Source: Mycobacterium sp. JS623
GTDB lineage: Bacteria > Actinomycetota > Actinomycetes > Mycobacteriales > Mycobacteriaceae
Length of the DNA stretch: 64,000 nt
Direction: 5' to 3'
NCBI RefSeq assembly: GCF_000328565.1
Contig: NC_019966.1
Coordinates: 2,232,001 to 2,296,000, forward strand
Numbering within the stretch: the stretch's first letter is position 1; every line of letters begins with the position of its first letter. Positions 17,720 to 28,421 of this stretch are shown one piece after another. A program made the position numbers and the translations under genes. The notes below the pieces were generated by a model. That model was not told where the DNA came from. It worked only from the letters and a program-made list of their open reading frames with translations, and did no database searches.

Positions 17720-18457
17720 GTGTACCGAGTTTTTGAAGCGCTCGACGAGTTGGGCGCGATTGTCGAAGAAGCGCGCGGTGTGCCGATGACGGCTGGCTGC
17801 GTGGTCCCGCGCGGCGATGTCCTCGAGTTGATCGACGACATCAAGGACGCCATCCCCGGCGAGCTCGACGATGCCCAGGACGTCTTGGATGCGCGCGACG
17901 GCATGTTGCGCGAAGCCAAGGAGCACTCCGACCAGATGGTCGCCACGGCCAGCGCCGAGGCCGACTCGCTGATCAATCACTCGCGCGCCGAAGCCGACCG
18001 ACTGCTGGCCGACGCCAAGGCACAGGCCGATCGCATGGTCGCCGAGGCCCGTCAGCACAGCGAACGGATGGTCGGCGAGGCCCGCGAGGAAGCCGCCCGC
18101 GTCACCGCAACCGCCAAGCGCGAGTACGAGGCCAGCACGGGGCGCGCCAAGAACGAGGCCGACCGGCTCATCGAGAACGGAAACCTGGCCTACGAGAAGG
18201 CTGTGCAGGAAGGCATCAAGGAACAGCAGCGGCTGGTGTCGCAGACCGAGATCGTGCAGACCGCAACGGCCGAGGCCACGCGACTGATCGACTCGGCCCA
18301 CGCCGAAGCCGACCGGCTGCGCGGGGAGTGCGACATCTACGTCGACAGCAAGCTCGCAGAGTTCGAGGAGTTCCTGAACGGAACCATCCGCTCTGTCGGC
18401 CGTGGACGTCACCAGCTACGCACCGCGGCGGGCACCCACGACTACGCGTCGCGGTAG
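17720..18457 (+). CDS. sepIVA: Septation protein SepIVA (DivIVA-like coiled coil)
   Basis: A 245-aa protein with a short N-terminal domain (YRVFEALDELGAIVEEA) and a long heptad-rich coiled coil, full of ADRL/EAR repeats, over about residues 60-230. It is the homolog of Rv2927c, an essential mycobacterial septation factor related to DivIVA that helps localise cell-envelope synthesis. GTG 17720 follows a GGAGGG Shine-Dalgarno at 17708-17713. About 200 bp separate it from the upstream terminator, and this gap contains TTGACA at 17560 with no convincing -10. Confidence 0.92.
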   Translation: MYRVFEALDELGAIVEEARGVPMTAGCVVPRGDVLELIDDIKDAIPGELDDAQDVLDARDGMLREAKEHSDQMVATASAEADSLINHSRAEADRLLADAKAQADRMVAEARQHSERMVGEAREEAARVTATAKREYEASTGRAKNEADRLIENGNLAYEKAVQEGIKEQQRLVSQTEIVQTATAEATRLIDSAHAEADRLRGECDIYVDSKLAEFEEFLNGTIRSVGRGRHQLRTAAGTHDYASR

Positions 18458-18487
18458 GTCGGCGCCGTCGCCGTAGAATCGACATTC

Positions 18488-19072
18488 ATGGCGACGCATG
18501 CGAACGCGGCGGCGCGCCGCGCCTCACGATCGCCGCTCGTTATCCACATTTCCCGGCTTGGCCGGCGGCCCGGGTCGATGATGACCTTTTCCGAGACGGT
18601 GCCCAACCCGTCGCGCATCGGGCTGGACCTGATCGGCATCGACGAGGGCGCGCCGCTGACGCTGGATCTTCGGATCGAATCCGTATCGGAGGGTGTGCTG
18701 GTCACCGGGACGGTGTCCGCGCCGACGGCGGGCGAGTGTGCCCGCTGCCTGACCCCGATCACCGGCGACGTCGAGATCTATCTGACCGAGTTGTTCGCCT
18801 ACCCCGACAGCGCGACCGACGAGACCACCGAGTCCGACGAGATCGGCCGTGTCGGCGCCTCGGGTGAGCCAGACACCGTCGACCTCGAGCAGCCGATCAT
18901 CGACGCGATCGGGATGGCGCTGCCGTTCGCGCCGCTGTGCGGGCCCGACTGCCCGGGGCTGTGTCCGCAGTGCGGCGTGCCGTTGGCCACCGCGGAGCCT
19001 GGCCACCACCATGACCAGATCGATCCGCGGTGGGCCAAGCTCGCGGGCCTACTGGACCAGGACGAGCCGTGA
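18488..19072 (+). CDS. DUF177 (YceD-type) protein
   Basis: A 194-aa protein of the DUF177/YceD family, whose members lie next to rpmF or rnc and have been linked to 23S rRNA accumulation. The C-terminal half carries [10 protein letters not shown] and the cysteine cluster [13 protein letters not shown], suggesting a bound metal. Its stop overlaps the rnc start (GTGA), consistent with a shared RNA-processing role. It is the homolog of Rv2926c. Confidence 0.88.
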   Translation: MATHANAAARRASRSPLVIHISRLGRRPGSMMTFSETVPNPSRIGLDLIGIDEGAPLTLDLRIESVSEGVLVTGTVSAPTAGECARCLTPITGDVEIYLTELFAYPDSATDETTESDEIGRVGASGEPDTVDLEQPIIDAIGMALPFAPLCGPDCPGLCPQCGVPLATAEPGHHHDQIDPRWAKLAGLLDQDEP

Positions 19073-19761
19073 CGGACCGCGCGCTCCTGCTCAAGGCATT
19101 GGGCGTCGACCTGCCCGCAGAACTGCTGACCATCGCGCTGACGCACCGCAGCTACTCGTACGAGAACGGCGGGCTGCCCACCAACGAGCGCCTCGAGTTC
19201 CTCGGCGACGCGGTGCTCGGGCTGACCATCACAGAGGAGCTCTACCATCGGCACCCCGACCGCTCCGAGGGTGACTTGGCCAAGCTGCGCGCCAGCATCG
19301 TCAACACCCAGGCGCTGGCCGATGTCGGCAGACATCTGACCGACGACGGCCTCGGCGCGTACCTTCTGCTTGGCAAGGGTGAGGAACACTCCGGCGGTGC
19401 CGACAAGTCCAGCATCTTGGCCGATGGCGTCGAATCCTTGTTGGGCGCAATCTATTTGGAGCATGGCATCGCCGTTGCCCGGGATGTGATCATGCGCCTG
19501 TTCAGCACGCTGCTGGACACCGCGCCGACGCTGGGGGCCGGGCTGGACTGGAAGAGCAGCCTGCAGGAGCTGACCGCGTCCCGCGGCATGGGTGTGCCGT
19601 CATATGTGGTGACATCCACCGGCCCCGATCACGACAAAGAATTCACTGCGACGGTCATCGTCACCGAGGTCGAGTACGGCAAAGGCATCGGGCGGACTAA
19701 GAAGGAGGCCGAGTTGAAGGCGGCCGCCGCGGCGTGGACCGCGCTCTCTTCCTCTGCGTAG
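19069..19761 (+). CDS. rnc: Ribonuclease III
   Basis: A double-strand-specific endoribonuclease for rRNA processing. The 230-aa protein has the signature [12 protein letters not shown], the second acidic cluster [13 protein letters not shown], and a C-terminal dsRNA-binding domain ending in [19 protein letters not shown] 19069 overlaps the DUF177 stop. mutM starts directly after the stop codon. Confidence 0.96.
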   Translation: MTDRALLLKALGVDLPAELLTIALTHRSYSYENGGLPTNERLEFLGDAVLGLTITEELYHRHPDRSEGDLAKLRASIVNTQALADVGRHLTDDGLGAYLLLGKGEEHSGGADKSSILADGVESLLGAIYLEHGIAVARDVIMRLFSTLLDTAPTLGAGLDWKSSLQELTASRGMGVPSYVVTSTGPDHDKEFTATVIVTEVEYGKGIGRTKKEAELKAAAAAWTALSSSA

Positions 19762-20619
19762 ATGCCTGAACTACCTGAAGTCGAGGTCGTCCGGCGGGGA
19801 TTGGCGGCCCATGTGACGGGTCGAACCATCACGGCGGTGCGGGTGCACCATCCGCGGGCGGTGCGACGCCACGAAGCCGGCCCCGCCGACCTGACCGCGC
19901 GGCTGCTCGACGCGAAGATCACCGGCACCGGACGACGCGGCAAGTACATGTGGCTGACGCTGGACGACGAGTCCGCGTTGGTCGTGCATCTGGGCATGAG
20001 TGGGCAGATGTTGTTGGGCGAGCTGCCAAACGAAAACCACTTGCGTATCGCGACGCTGCTCGACGATGGCACCGCACTGAGCTTTGTCGACCAGCGCACG
20101 TTCGGTGGCTGGATGCTCGCCGACTTGGTGACGGTCGACGGCACCGACGTTCCGATGCCCGTCGCGCATCTGGCCCGCGACCCGCTGGACCCTGCGTTCA
20201 ATCGCGATGGTGTCGTTACGGTGTTGCGGCGCAAGCATTCTGAAATCAAACGCCAATTGCTCGACCAGACGGTGGTGTCGGGCATCGGCAACATCTACGC
20301 CGACGAGGCGCTGTGGCGCGCGCGCATCAATGGAGCGCGACTGGCGTCATCGTTATCGCGCGCGAAGCTGGCCGAGCTGCTCGACGCCGCCGCCGAAGTA
20401 ATGTCCGATGCGTTGGGGCAGGGCGGCACTTCGTTCGACTCCTTGTATGTAAACGTCAACGGTGAATCCGGCTACTTCGACCGGTCGCTGGACGCCTACG
20501 GACGCGAGGGCGAGCCGTGCCGGCGCTGCGGCGCGGTGATGCGGCGGGAGAAGTTCATGAACCGGTCGTCGTTCTACTGCCCGAAATGCCAACCGCGACC
20601 GCGGGCTCAGGCGCACTGA
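19762..20619 (+). CDS. mutM: Formamidopyrimidine-DNA glycosylase
   Basis: Removes 8-oxoguanine and formamidopyrimidines from DNA and cleaves the abasic site. The 285-aa protein keeps the catalytic N-terminal PELPEVE (Pro2, Glu3), the H2TH region ([12 protein letters not shown]), and a C-terminal zinc finger with CRRCG and CPKCQ. It lies immediately downstream of rnc, as in other mycobacteria. Confidence 0.97.
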   Translation: MPELPEVEVVRRGLAAHVTGRTITAVRVHHPRAVRRHEAGPADLTARLLDAKITGTGRRGKYMWLTLDDESALVVHLGMSGQMLLGELPNENHLRIATLLDDGTALSFVDQRTFGGWMLADLVTVDGTDVPMPVAHLARDPLDPAFNRDGVVTVLRRKHSEIKRQLLDQTVVSGIGNIYADEALWRARINGARLASSLSRAKLAELLDAAAEVMSDALGQGGTSFDSLYVNVNGESGYFDRSLDAYGREGEPCRRCGAVMRREKFMNRSSFYCPKCQPRPRAQAH

Positions 20620-20714
20620 ACGTCGCAGCGCGGACGGCCGGCCGACAGCGCGTGAATTCGCCACGGCTTAAGTAAACAGGCCCACATTTGGGTAGAGCGC
20701 AGTATGGTGACGCC

Positions 20715-21443
20715 ATGCGGGGGGCAGAGAATTTGGCGCGGCGGCCAAACAAGTACTTGTCGCTGGTCGCTTGGCTTCTGCCGATGTCGAAGTTCAAAAT
20801 ATGGCTATTGAGGCGTATCGGGAATGAAATTGGAGAGAATGCCCGGCTAGGACCTGTGCTGGTAATCAGCTGCGGCCGGTTCATGCTCGCCGACGACACT
20901 GTAATTTTTCCGATGAATCTTTTCCGCAATTTGGCCGCTGTCAAAATGGGGCGCGGCGCCATCATCGGCCAGCTCAATCAATTCACTGCCGCACCATTAT
21001 ACCAACAGGTCAGCGACCGCGCCGGCTTTCTTTCGCTGGGGGAGCAGGCAGCGTTCACCAACAGACACTACGTGGACTGCTCGGGCCAGGTGTTGCTGCG
21101 CCCGTATGCCGTGGTCGGCGGAGTCAAAACAACGGTGCAGACCCACCAGATCGATCTCAAGCACAACCGTATCGGTGTTGGAAAGGTGGTGATCGACGAG
21201 AATGCCATCACTGTCACCCACTGCGTGATTTTAATGGACGCCTACCTGCCACCAAGGTCGGTTCTCGCCGCGCACTCCCTGCTGATGAAATTTCGTGACG
21301 ACCACGAACACAAATCGGGGCTCTATGCCGGCAGTCCCGCCCGATTTGTCCACGAGTTCGACCATTTCATCTGGTGGAACCGAGAAACCTGGCAAACGAC
21401 GGCAACGGAATTCGACGACTCGACGTTTGACCCCATTCCCTGA
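20715..21443 (+). CDS. Putative left-handed beta-helix acyltransferase
   Basis: A 242-aa protein with hexapeptide-like turns (IGENARLGPVLVIS, VKMGRGAIIGQLNQF, IGVGKVVIDENAITV) and the ending YAGSPARFV, typical of LbH acyltransferases such as maltose/galactoside acetyltransferases and LPS-type O-acyltransferases. The donor and acceptor are unknown. Composition is visibly less GC-rich than its neighbours, and mutM and the OsmC gene are adjacent in M. tuberculosis, so this looks acquired. I chose ATG 20715; a TTG at 20688 is possible. Confidence 0.6.
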   Translation: MRGAENLARRPNKYLSLVAWLLPMSKFKIWLLRRIGNEIGENARLGPVLVISCGRFMLADDTVIFPMNLFRNLAAVKMGRGAIIGQLNQFTAAPLYQQVSDRAGFLSLGEQAAFTNRHYVDCSGQVLLRPYAVVGGVKTTVQTHQIDLKHNRIGVGKVVIDENAITVTHCVILMDAYLPPRSVLAAHSLLMKFRDDHEHKSGLYAGSPARFVHEFDHFIWWNRETWQTTATEFDDSTFDPIP

Positions 21444-21565
21444 TAGTCCTCGCCGTGCGTCGGTAGCACCTGCCGTGAGAGTGCGTGCCGGAGCGCGATG
21501 CACAACGTGTGATTCGCAACAGTTGGCGCACCTCGTGGTGGGCACGGTCGTTGTAGAAATAAGCC

Positions 21566-21982
21566 ATGACCGAATTGTGGGTTGAGCGTACCGGCGTGCG
21601 CAGCTACGTCGGGCGCAGCACGCGCGGCGCCGAGGTGCTTGTCGGCAACGAGGACGTCGAGGGCGTGTTCACACCCGGCGAGCTGATGAAGATCGCCCTG
21701 GCAGCGTGCAGCGGCATGGCCAGCGACGCGCCATTGCAGCGCCGCCTAGGCGAGCACTACACGACGACGATCAAGGTGTCCGGGCCCGCCGACCGTGATC
21801 AGGAGCGCTACCCGCTGCTCGAGGAACGCATGGAACTCGACCTGTCGGGGCTCTCCGAGGACGAGGTGTCGCGGGTGCTGACGGTTGTCGAGCGCGCCAT
21901 CGATCAGGTCTGCACGGTCGGCCGCACGCTCAAGTCTGGGACCAAAGTGACGTTTGAGGTCAGTGATGCAGGAGTTAGCTGA
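21566..21982 (+). CDS. OsmC family protein
   Basis: A 138-aa OsmC/Ohr-fold protein. The segment [12 protein letters not shown] carries the first conserved cysteine and [11 protein letters not shown] the second, matching the two-cysteine peroxidase site. OsmC/Ohr proteins reduce organic hydroperoxides with lipoyl thiols. It corresponds to Rv2923c. It overlaps the acyP start by 17 bp, so the two are co-translated. Confidence 0.88.
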   Translation: MTELWVERTGVRSYVGRSTRGAEVLVGNEDVEGVFTPGELMKIALAACSGMASDAPLQRRLGEHYTTTIKVSGPADRDQERYPLLEERMELDLSGLSEDEVSRVLTVVERAIDQVCTVGRTLKSGTKVTFEVSDAGVS

Positions 21983-22250
21983 CGTCCGGTTGACGGCCTG
22001 GGTGCACGGCTACGTCCAAGGGGTGGGCTTCCGGTGGTGGACACGGTCGCGCGCATTGGAACTCGGCCTGGTCGGATACGCATCGAACAGGCCCGACGGG
22101 CGCGTCCAGGTCGTCGCGCAGGGTCCGCGCGACGCCTGTGAAAAGCTACTTGAACTGCTACAAAGCGGAAACACCCCGGGTCAGGTCGACAAAGTCCTCG
22201 CAGACTGGTCAGAACCGGACGACTCGCTCCAGGGGTTCACCGAACGTTAG
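21966..22250 (+). CDS. acyP: Acylphosphatase
   Basis: A 94-aa enzyme hydrolysing acyl phosphates. The phosphate-binding motif [13 protein letters not shown] (catalytic Arg in GVGFR) and the [10 protein letters not shown] segment with catalytic Asn are both present. ATG 21966 gives the usual family length; in-frame starts at 21954 and 21963 would add a few residues. It lies inside the 3' end of the OsmC gene and just upstream of smc. Confidence 0.95.
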   Translation: MQELADVRLTAWVHGYVQGVGFRWWTRSRALELGLVGYASNRPDGRVQVVAQGPRDACEKLLELLQSGNTPGQVDKVLADWSEPDDSLQGFTER

Positions 22251-22276
22251 CCTCCGCGACGGTAGTGTGGCGCGTT

Positions 22277-25200
22277 GTGCACCTCAAGAGTCTGACGCTG
22301 AAGGGCTTCAAGTCCTTTGCCGCACCCACGACTCTGCGTTTCGAGCCCGGCATCACCTGCGTGGTCGGTCCTAACGGTTCAGGCAAGTCGAATGTGGTCG
22401 ACGCGCTCACCTGGGTGATGGGTGAGCACAGCGCCAAGACCTTGCGCGGCGGAAAGATGGAGGACGTGATCTTCGCCGGCACGTCGTCGCGTGCCCCACT
22501 GGGACGCGCCGAGGTCACGGTGACGATCGACAACTCCGACAATTCGCTGCCGATCGAGTACTCCGAGGTGTCGATCACCAGGCGGATGTTCCGCGACGGG
22601 GGAAGCGAATACGAAATCAACGGCAGCAGTTGCCGTTTGATGGATGTGCAGGAGCTGCTGTCCGACTCGGGCATCGGCCGCGAGATGCACGTCATCGTCG
22701 GCCAGGGCAAGCTCTCCGAGATCCTCGAGTCCCGACCGGAAGACCGGCGCGCGTTCATCGAGGAAGCCGCGGGTGTGCTCAAGCACCGCAAGCGCAAGGA
22801 AAAGGCGGTCCGCAAGCTCGACGCGATGTCGGCCAACCTCGCCCGGCTCACCGACCTGACGACCGAGCTGCGCCGTCAGCTCAAGCCGCTGGGCCGCCAA
22901 GCCGAGATGGCCCGTCGCGCCCAGACCATCCAGGCCGATCTGCGCGACGCCAGGCTGCGACTGGCCGCCGATGACCTGGTCACCCGCAAGGCCGAGTTCG
23001 ACAACACCGATCGGGCCGAGACCACCCTGCGCCGCGAGCACGACGACGCCGCCGCGCGACTCGAAGCCAAAACCGTTGAACTCAACGCCCATGAGGCGGC
23101 GGTCAATACGCTCAGCGAACGCGCCGATGCCGCGCAGCAGACGTGGTTCCGGCTGTCGGCGCTCGCCGAACGTGTCAGCGCCACGGTGCGCATCGCGAGC
23201 GAACGTGCTCAGCACCTCGACGCCGAGCCCGAGGCGTCCACCGGTCCGGACCCCGAAACCCTTGAGGCGCAAGCAGAAGAGATCGCCGAGCAAGAGCGGC
23301 AGCTGCTCGCCGAGCTGGAGGAATCCCGCACCCGGCTGGAGTCCGCACGCGCCGAACTGACCGAGTGTGAACGCGCCGCGGCCGAGGCCGAACGCGCCCA
23401 TCTTGCCGCCGCCCGCGCCGAAGCCGACCGTCGGGAAGGGCTGGCGCGGCTGGCCGGACAGGTCGACACCATGCGGACCCGCGTCGAGTCGATCGACGAG
23501 ACCGTCGCCCGGCTGACGGGCGGCATCGATGAAGCGGCTGCCAAGGCCCAGCAGATGCAGGCCGAGTTCGAAACCGTCCAGAGCCGCGTCAGTGAGCTCG
23601 ACGCAGGCGAGGTCGGCCTCGACGAACACCACGATCGCACCGTGGCCGCGCTGCGGCTGGCCGACGAGCGCGTCGCCGAACTGCAGGCCGCCGAGCGCGG
23701 CGCGGAGCGGCAGGTCGCGTCACTGCGGGCGCGCATCGAGGCGTTGTCGGTCGGGCTCGATCGCAAGGACGGCGCGGCCTGGCTGCAGCGAAACCACGGC
23801 GGCGCGGGACTTTTCGGCTCGATCGCCGACCTATTGAAGGTGCGGCCCGGTTACGAGGCGGCCGTCGCGACGGTGCTCGGCGCCGCGGCAGACGCCCTGG
23901 CTGCGGAGAACTTCGGTGCCGCCCGGTCGGCCGTCAAGGCGCTGAAGGAATCCGACGGCGGCCGCGCGGCCATCGTGCTGAGCGACTGGCCGCACCACGC
24001 ACCCTCGCCGACGGAGCAACTGCCGCACGGCGCGGCATGGGCGGTGCACCTCGTCGAGGCGCCGCAGCGGCTGCAGGGCGCGATCACGGCGATGTTGTCA
24101 GGTGTCGTTGTGGTGCAAGATCTTTCCGCCGCGCTGGATCTCGTCGCGGCGCGCCCGCAGTTGCGAGCCGTCACCACAGAGGGTGACCTTGTCGGCGCTG
24201 GCTGGATCAGCGGCGGGTCTGATCGCAAGCCCAGCACGCTGGAGATCACCTCGGAAGTCGAGAAGGCGCGCGCCGAACTGGCCGACGCCGAAAGGCAGAC
24301 CGGCGAGCTGTCCGCCGCGTTGTCCGGCGCGCTCGTCGAGCAGGGGGCCCGGCAGGACGCCGCCGAGCAGGCGCTCGCGGCACTCAACGAATCCGACGCC
24401 GCGATCTCGGCGATCTACGAGCAACTCGGCAGACTTGGCCAGGATGCCCGCGCCGCCGACGACGAATGGCAGCGGCTCATCCAGCAGCGCAACGAGCTGG
24501 AGGCCGGCCGAAACCAAACTGTCGAGGAACTCGCTCAACTCGAGCAGCGACTGCACAACGCCCAGCAGGAGCCGACGTTCGAATCCGAACCCGTCGATCG
24601 CCAGGCGTCGATGGCGGCGGCAGAAGAGGCCCGCGCAGTCGAGGTGGAGGCGCGGTTGGCCGTGCGCACCGCCGAGGAACGCGCGAATGCGGTTCGCGGA
24701 CGGGCGGATTCGCTGCGACGGGCGGCGGCTGCCGAACGCGAGGCGAGGTTGCGGGCCCAGCGTGCGCGCGAGGCGCGCGTACACGCAGCGGCGGTTGCGG
24801 CCGCGGTGGCAGAGTCCGGACGTCACGTCGCAGTGCGGTTGAGTGCAGCGGTAGGCGTGGCATCGCGGGCCCGAGACCAGGTTGCCGCCGAACGCCAGCA
24901 CCGCGCAGGTGCCCTGACGAAGTCGCGCGAGGAAGTCAACGAACTGTCCGCCAGGATCGCCGCGATCACCGACTCTCTACACCGCGACGAGGTCGCCAAA
25001 GCCCAAGCGGCCCTTCGCATTGAGCAGCTCGAGGAACACGTCCTCGAGCAGTTCGGAATGGCCACCGCCGACCTGATCGCCGAATACGGCCCCGATGTGG
25101 CGCTGCCGCCGTCGGAGCTGGAGATGGCGGAGTACGAACAGGCGCGTGAACGCGGCGAGCAGGTCACCATGCCGGCCCCCCTGCCGTTTGACCGGTCGAC

Positions 25201-25867
25201 CCAGGAACGCCGCGCCAAGAAGGCGGAGCGTGAGCTCAACGAGCTGGGCCGCGTGAATCCGCTTGCGCTGGAAGAGTTTGCGGCTCTCGAGGAGCGCTAC
25301 AACTTCCTGTCGACTCAGCTCGAGGACGTCAAGGGGGCCCGCAAGGACCTGCTCGACGTCATCGCCGATGTGGACGAGCGCATCCTGCAGGTGTTCACAG
25401 AGGCCTTCGTCGACGTGGAACGTGAATTCCGCGACGTGTTCTCGTCGCTGTTCCCCGGCGGCGAGGGACGATTGGTGCTCACCGATCCCGACGACATGCT
25501 GACCACCGGCATCGAGGTCGAGGCCCGTCCGCCCGGAAAGAAGATCAAGCGGCTGTCGCTGCTGTCCGGTGGCGAGAAGTCGCTGACCGCGGTGGCCATG
25601 CTGGTGGCGATCTTCCGTGCGCGGCCGTCGCCGTTCTATGTGATGGACGAGGTGGAGGCGGCGCTCGACGACGTGAACCTGCGCCGGCTGCTGGGGCTGT
25701 TCGAAATGCTGCGATCGCAGTCGCAGCTGATCGTGATCACGCACCAGAAGCCGACGATGGAGGTCGCCGACGCGTTGTACGGCGTCACGATGCGCGACGA
25801 CGGGATCACACAAGTGATTTCGCAGCGGATGCGCGGCCAGGAACTGGTCGGCGCCGCCGCCAATTAG
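22277..25867 (+). CDS. smc: Chromosome segregation ATPase SMC
   Basis: A 1196-aa condensin subunit. The N-terminal Walker A is GPNGSGKSN near residue 32. Long coiled coils (about 170-500 and 670-1000) flank a hinge near 505-640 ([28 protein letters not shown]). The C-terminal signature [12 protein letters not shown] and Walker [14 protein letters not shown] complete the ABC head. I chose GTG 22277 ([14 protein letters not shown]), the conserved start; GTG 22265 would add four residues. The stop overlaps the stop of convergent fni. Confidence 0.97.
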   Translation: MHLKSLTLKGFKSFAAPTTLRFEPGITCVVGPNGSGKSNVVDALTWVMGEHSAKTLRGGKMEDVIFAGTSSRAPLGRAEVTVTIDNSDNSLPIEYSEVSITRRMFRDGGSEYEINGSSCRLMDVQELLSDSGIGREMHVIVGQGKLSEILESRPEDRRAFIEEAAGVLKHRKRKEKAVRKLDAMSANLARLTDLTTELRRQLKPLGRQAEMARRAQTIQADLRDARLRLAADDLVTRKAEFDNTDRAETTLRREHDDAAARLEAKTVELNAHEAAVNTLSERADAAQQTWFRLSALAERVSATVRIASERAQHLDAEPEASTGPDPETLEAQAEEIAEQERQLLAELEESRTRLESARAELTECERAAAEAERAHLAAARAEADRREGLARLAGQVDTMRTRVESIDETVARLTGGIDEAAAKAQQMQAEFETVQSRVSELDAGEVGLDEHHDRTVAALRLADERVAELQAAERGAERQVASLRARIEALSVGLDRKDGAAWLQRNHGGAGLFGSIADLLKVRPGYEAAVATVLGAAADALAAENFGAARSAVKALKESDGGRAAIVLSDWPHHAPSPTEQLPHGAAWAVHLVEAPQRLQGAITAMLSGVVVVQDLSAALDLVAARPQLRAVTTEGDLVGAGWISGGSDRKPSTLEITSEVEKARAELADAERQTGELSAALSGALVEQGARQDAAEQALAALNESDAAISAIYEQLGRLGQDARAADDEWQRLIQQRNELEAGRNQTVEELAQLEQRLHNAQQEPTFESEPVDRQASMAAAEEARAVEVEARLAVRTAEERANAVRGRADSLRRAAAAEREARLRAQRAREARVHAAAVAAAVAESGRHVAVRLSAAVGVASRARDQVAAERQHRAGALTKSREEVNELSARIAAITDSLHRDEVAKAQAALRIEQLEEHVLEQFGMATADLIAEYGPDVALPPSELEMAEYEQARERGEQVTMPAPLPFDRSTQERRAKKAERELNELGRVNPLALEEFAALEERYNFLSTQLEDVKGARKDLLDVIADVDERILQVFTEAFVDVEREFRDVFSSLFPGGEGRLVLTDPDDMLTTGIEVEARPPGKKIKRLSLLSGGEKSLTAVAMLVAIFRARPSPFYVMDEVEAALDDVNLRRLLGLFEMLRSQSQLIVITHQKPTMEVADALYGVTMRDDGITQVISQRMRGQELVGAAAN

Positions 25868-26889
25868 GGAAGCTTGGTGACCCCGCGGCGACGCAGTGCC
25901 ACGAGGTTGGCCGCCCCGCAGCCATGCAGGCATACCCGTAGCTCGTCGATGAATTGCTGCAGCCAATCCACAACGGCGGCAGGCGATTCGATTGCAGGTG
26001 CCAGTAGCGGGCGCGCAACCGCCACCGCGTCCGCGCCCATCGCCAATGCCTTGGCCGCGTCCATGCCGGTGCGGATTCCGCCCGACGCGACGATCGGCAC
26101 ATCGGGCAGTGTGTGCTGCACTTCCAGCAGCGCCTCCGCGGTCGGGATGCCCCACTCGGCCAGTGCCGGGTGGCGGATCTCGCCGTACCGCACAAACTGT
26201 TCAACCCGCGCCCACGACGTGCCGCCCGCGCCTGCGACGTCGACGGCCGCGATCGGGCAGTCGACCAATTCCGCTGCGGCGGCGGCGCCGATGCCGTGGC
26301 CGACCTCCTTCAGAAGAACCGGATAGCCGATCGATCCTGCGATGTCTCGTAGTCGGGCAATTGAACCGGAGAAGTCGGTATCACCATCGTGCTGCATCGC
26401 CTCTTGAAGCGGATTGGTATGCACGGCAAGGACATTGGCGCCGACGGTGTCGAGCACCTTGACGAGGTCTCCGACCATGACGCCGTTGAGTTGGGCCAGT
26501 CCGATGTTGCCGATCAGCAGCGCGTCCGGTGCCACATCGCGGACGGTAAACGACGTCGACGCGAAGCCGTTGTCGAGCATGATGCGCTGCGAGCCGAGCA
26601 TCATGCCGACGCCGAGCTGCTGCGCGGCGGCGGCCAGATTGCGGTTGATGGTGCCCGATAGCTCCGCCCCGCCGGTCATCGCGCCGATCAACACAGGCGC
26701 CCGTAACCGCGCGCCGAGGAATTCGGTGCTCAGGTCGACGGTGCCCAGATCCGTCTGGGTGAGCGCGTTGTACGGCAACCGGTAACGCTCGAGCCCGGTG
26801 GTGACCGTCTGATAGTCGACCGCCTCCGACAGGCACACATCAATGTGGCGCTGCTTGCGGGTTTCCATGCCCCCGGGGTCGAGAGTCAC
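25864..26889 (-). CDS. fni: Type II isopentenyl-diphosphate delta-isomerase
   Basis: An FMN- and NADPH-dependent enzyme converting IPP and DMAPP. The 341-aa TIM-barrel protein has [38 protein letters not shown], a substrate-site segment [11 protein letters not shown], and the phosphate-binding [11 protein letters not shown]. It lies between smc and ftsY, which are adjacent in M. tuberculosis, where I recall only a type I isomerase (Rv1745c). It is therefore a lineage-specific insertion or retained ancestral gene. GTG 26889 is used as the start; ATG 26868 (METRKQRH) is an equally reasonable choice. Confidence 0.92.
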   Translation of the reverse strand: MTLDPGGMETRKQRHIDVCLSEAVDYQTVTTGLERYRLPYNALTQTDLGTVDLSTEFLGARLRAPVLIGAMTGGAELSGTINRNLAAAAQQLGVGMMLGSQRIMLDNGFASTSFTVRDVAPDALLIGNIGLAQLNGVMVGDLVKVLDTVGANVLAVHTNPLQEAMQHDGDTDFSGSIARLRDIAGSIGYPVLLKEVGHGIGAAAAAELVDCPIAAVDVAGAGGTSWARVEQFVRYGEIRHPALAEWGIPTAEALLEVQHTLPDVPIVASGGIRTGMDAAKALAMGADAVAVARPLLAPAIESPAAVVDWLQQFIDELRVCLHGCGAANLVALRRRGVTKLP

Positions 26890-26917
26890 CGCCTAATCCC
26901 CCTGCGACAATGGCGTC

Positions 26918-28246
26918 GTGTCGGATGCCCTATGGATCGCAATCGCGGTCGTTGCCGTTCTGGTCGTGGTTGCGCTGGTCGTCGGGCTGGTACGGTACCG
27001 GCGTCGACGGATCAACCTGTCTTCCCCAGACACTGCCACTCCCATCGACCGCTCCGGCGGATATACCGCGTCTTCAGGCATCACATTCAGCCAGTCGGCG
27101 CCAGCGGAGCCGGTTGACCGCATCGACACCAGCGGCCTGCCCGCCGTCGGCGATGATGCCACCGTTCCCCGGGACGCGCCGAAACGGCCGATCGCGGACA
27201 TCCAGCTGCCCGAACCGTCCGCCGAACGGGTCGAACCCGCCGAACCGGTCGCACCCGCGGAACCCACCGAACCGGTCGAACCTGCCGAACCGGTCGACGC
27301 TCACGCAGCGGCAATCGAGGAGATCGCACCGATCGATGGCAGGCTGGACCGGCTGCGCGGCCGGCTGGCCAAATCGCAGAACACGCTGGGCCGCGGCATG
27401 CTCGGCCTGCTCGGCGGCGGTGATCTCGACGAGGAGTCCTGGGAGGCCGTCGAGGACACCCTGCTCATCGCCGACCTAGGACCCGTCGTCACCGAATCGG
27501 TGGTGTCCTCGCTGCGGTCGCGGATGGCCAGCAGCCGCGTGCGCACCGAGACCGACGCCCGCGCTGTGGTCCGCGAAGTGCTCATCGAGGAGCTGCAGCC
27601 CGACCTCGACCGTTCGATCAAGGCGCTGCCGCACGACGCCAAGCCGTCCGTGCTGTTGGTCGTCGGCGTGAACGGCACGGGCAAGACGACGACGGTCGGC
27701 AAGCTGGCCCGCGTCTTGGTCGCCGACGGCCGCCGTGTGGTGCTCGGCGCCGCCGACACTTTCCGCGCCGCGGCGGCCGACCAGCTGCAGACCTGGGCCT
27801 CCCGGGTGGGTGCGGAGGTGGTCCGGGGCGCCGAGGGGGCCGACCCGGCGTCGGTCGCGTTCGATGCCGTCGACAAGGGCATCGAGTCCGGCGCCGACGT
27901 GGTCGTCATCGACACGGCAGGCCGGCTGCACACCAAGACGGGCCTGATGGATGAGCTCGGCAAGGTCAAACGGGTGGTGAGCAAGCGCGCTGCGGTCGAC
28001 GAGGTGCTGCTGGTGCTCGACGCCACCATCGGGCAGAACAGCCTGCCTCAGGCCCGGGTGTTTGCCGAAGTCGTCGACATCACCGGGGTGGCGCTGACGA
28101 AACTCGACGGCACGGCAAAGGGCGGGATCGTGTTCCGCGTGCAGCAGGAGTTGGGTGTTCCGGTCAAGCTTGTCGGTCTCGGTGAAGGCCCCGACGATCT
28201 CGCGCCGTTCGAGCCCGCCGCGTTCGTAGATGCGCTGCTCGGGTAA
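26918..28246 (+). CDS. ftsY: Signal recognition particle receptor FtsY
   Basis: A 442-aa SRP receptor. An N-terminal transmembrane helix (about residues 3-25) is followed by an acidic linker rich in Pro-Ala-Glu-Pro-Val repeats (residues about 100-130), then the NG GTPase domain with G1 GVNGTGKTTTVGKL, DTAGRLH, and TKLDGTAKGG. It docks the Ffh-ribosome complex at the membrane. The GTG start is used. The amt operon follows after a 175-bp regulatory gap. Confidence 0.96.
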   Translation: MSDALWIAIAVVAVLVVVALVVGLVRYRRRRINLSSPDTATPIDRSGGYTASSGITFSQSAPAEPVDRIDTSGLPAVGDDATVPRDAPKRPIADIQLPEPSAERVEPAEPVAPAEPTEPVEPAEPVDAHAAAIEEIAPIDGRLDRLRGRLAKSQNTLGRGMLGLLGGGDLDEESWEAVEDTLLIADLGPVVTESVVSSLRSRMASSRVRTETDARAVVREVLIEELQPDLDRSIKALPHDAKPSVLLVVGVNGTGKTTTVGKLARVLVADGRRVVLGAADTFRAAAADQLQTWASRVGAEVVRGAEGADPASVAFDAVDKGIESGADVVVIDTAGRLHTKTGLMDELGKVKRVVSKRAAVDEVLLVLDATIGQNSLPQARVFAEVVDITGVALTKLDGTAKGGIVFRVQQELGVPVKLVGLGEGPDDLAPFEPAAFVDALLG

Positions 28247-28272
28247 CAAACGATCGTCGAGAAACGCATGAT

Positions 28273-28320
28273 GTAACACCGTCGAAACGTCGTCTGCGCA
28301 TCCGTTCACACGAGCGAAAC
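28273..28320 (+). promoter_or_regulatory. Two putative GlnR boxes upstream of amt-glnB-glnD
   Basis: GTAAC-N6-GAAAC lies at 28273-28288 and TTCAC-N6-GAAAC at 28305-28320. Both fit the actinobacterial GlnR half-site pair GTnAC-N6-GAAAC, the second with one mismatch. Their starts are 32 bp apart instead of the canonical 22 bp, i.e. one extra helical turn. GlnR activates amt-glnB-glnD under nitrogen limitation in mycobacteria. Confidence 0.7.
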
Positions 28321-28421
28321 ACCGCAGCGTCTTATACGAAACAACCACTCAGCATTGTCTTGCAACAGGTCAACGGACGTAAAAAGCTGCGGCCGTGGCA
28401 TGTTGAAGGAGGAAACTGCGA

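Noticed and set aside
17523..17789. Possible small gene between the hemerythrin terminator and sepIVA
   Set aside because: The frame overlaps the sepIVA start in a different frame, has no ribosome-binding site and no similarity to known small proteins.
22379..23632. 417-codon minus-strand open frame opposite smc
   Set aside because: Leu/Gly/Arg-rich mirror of the SMC coiled coil.
24977..26155. 392-codon minus-strand open frame across the 3' end of smc
   Set aside because: It overlaps both smc and fni in a frame other than that of fni, and has repetitive His/Arg/Gln composition.
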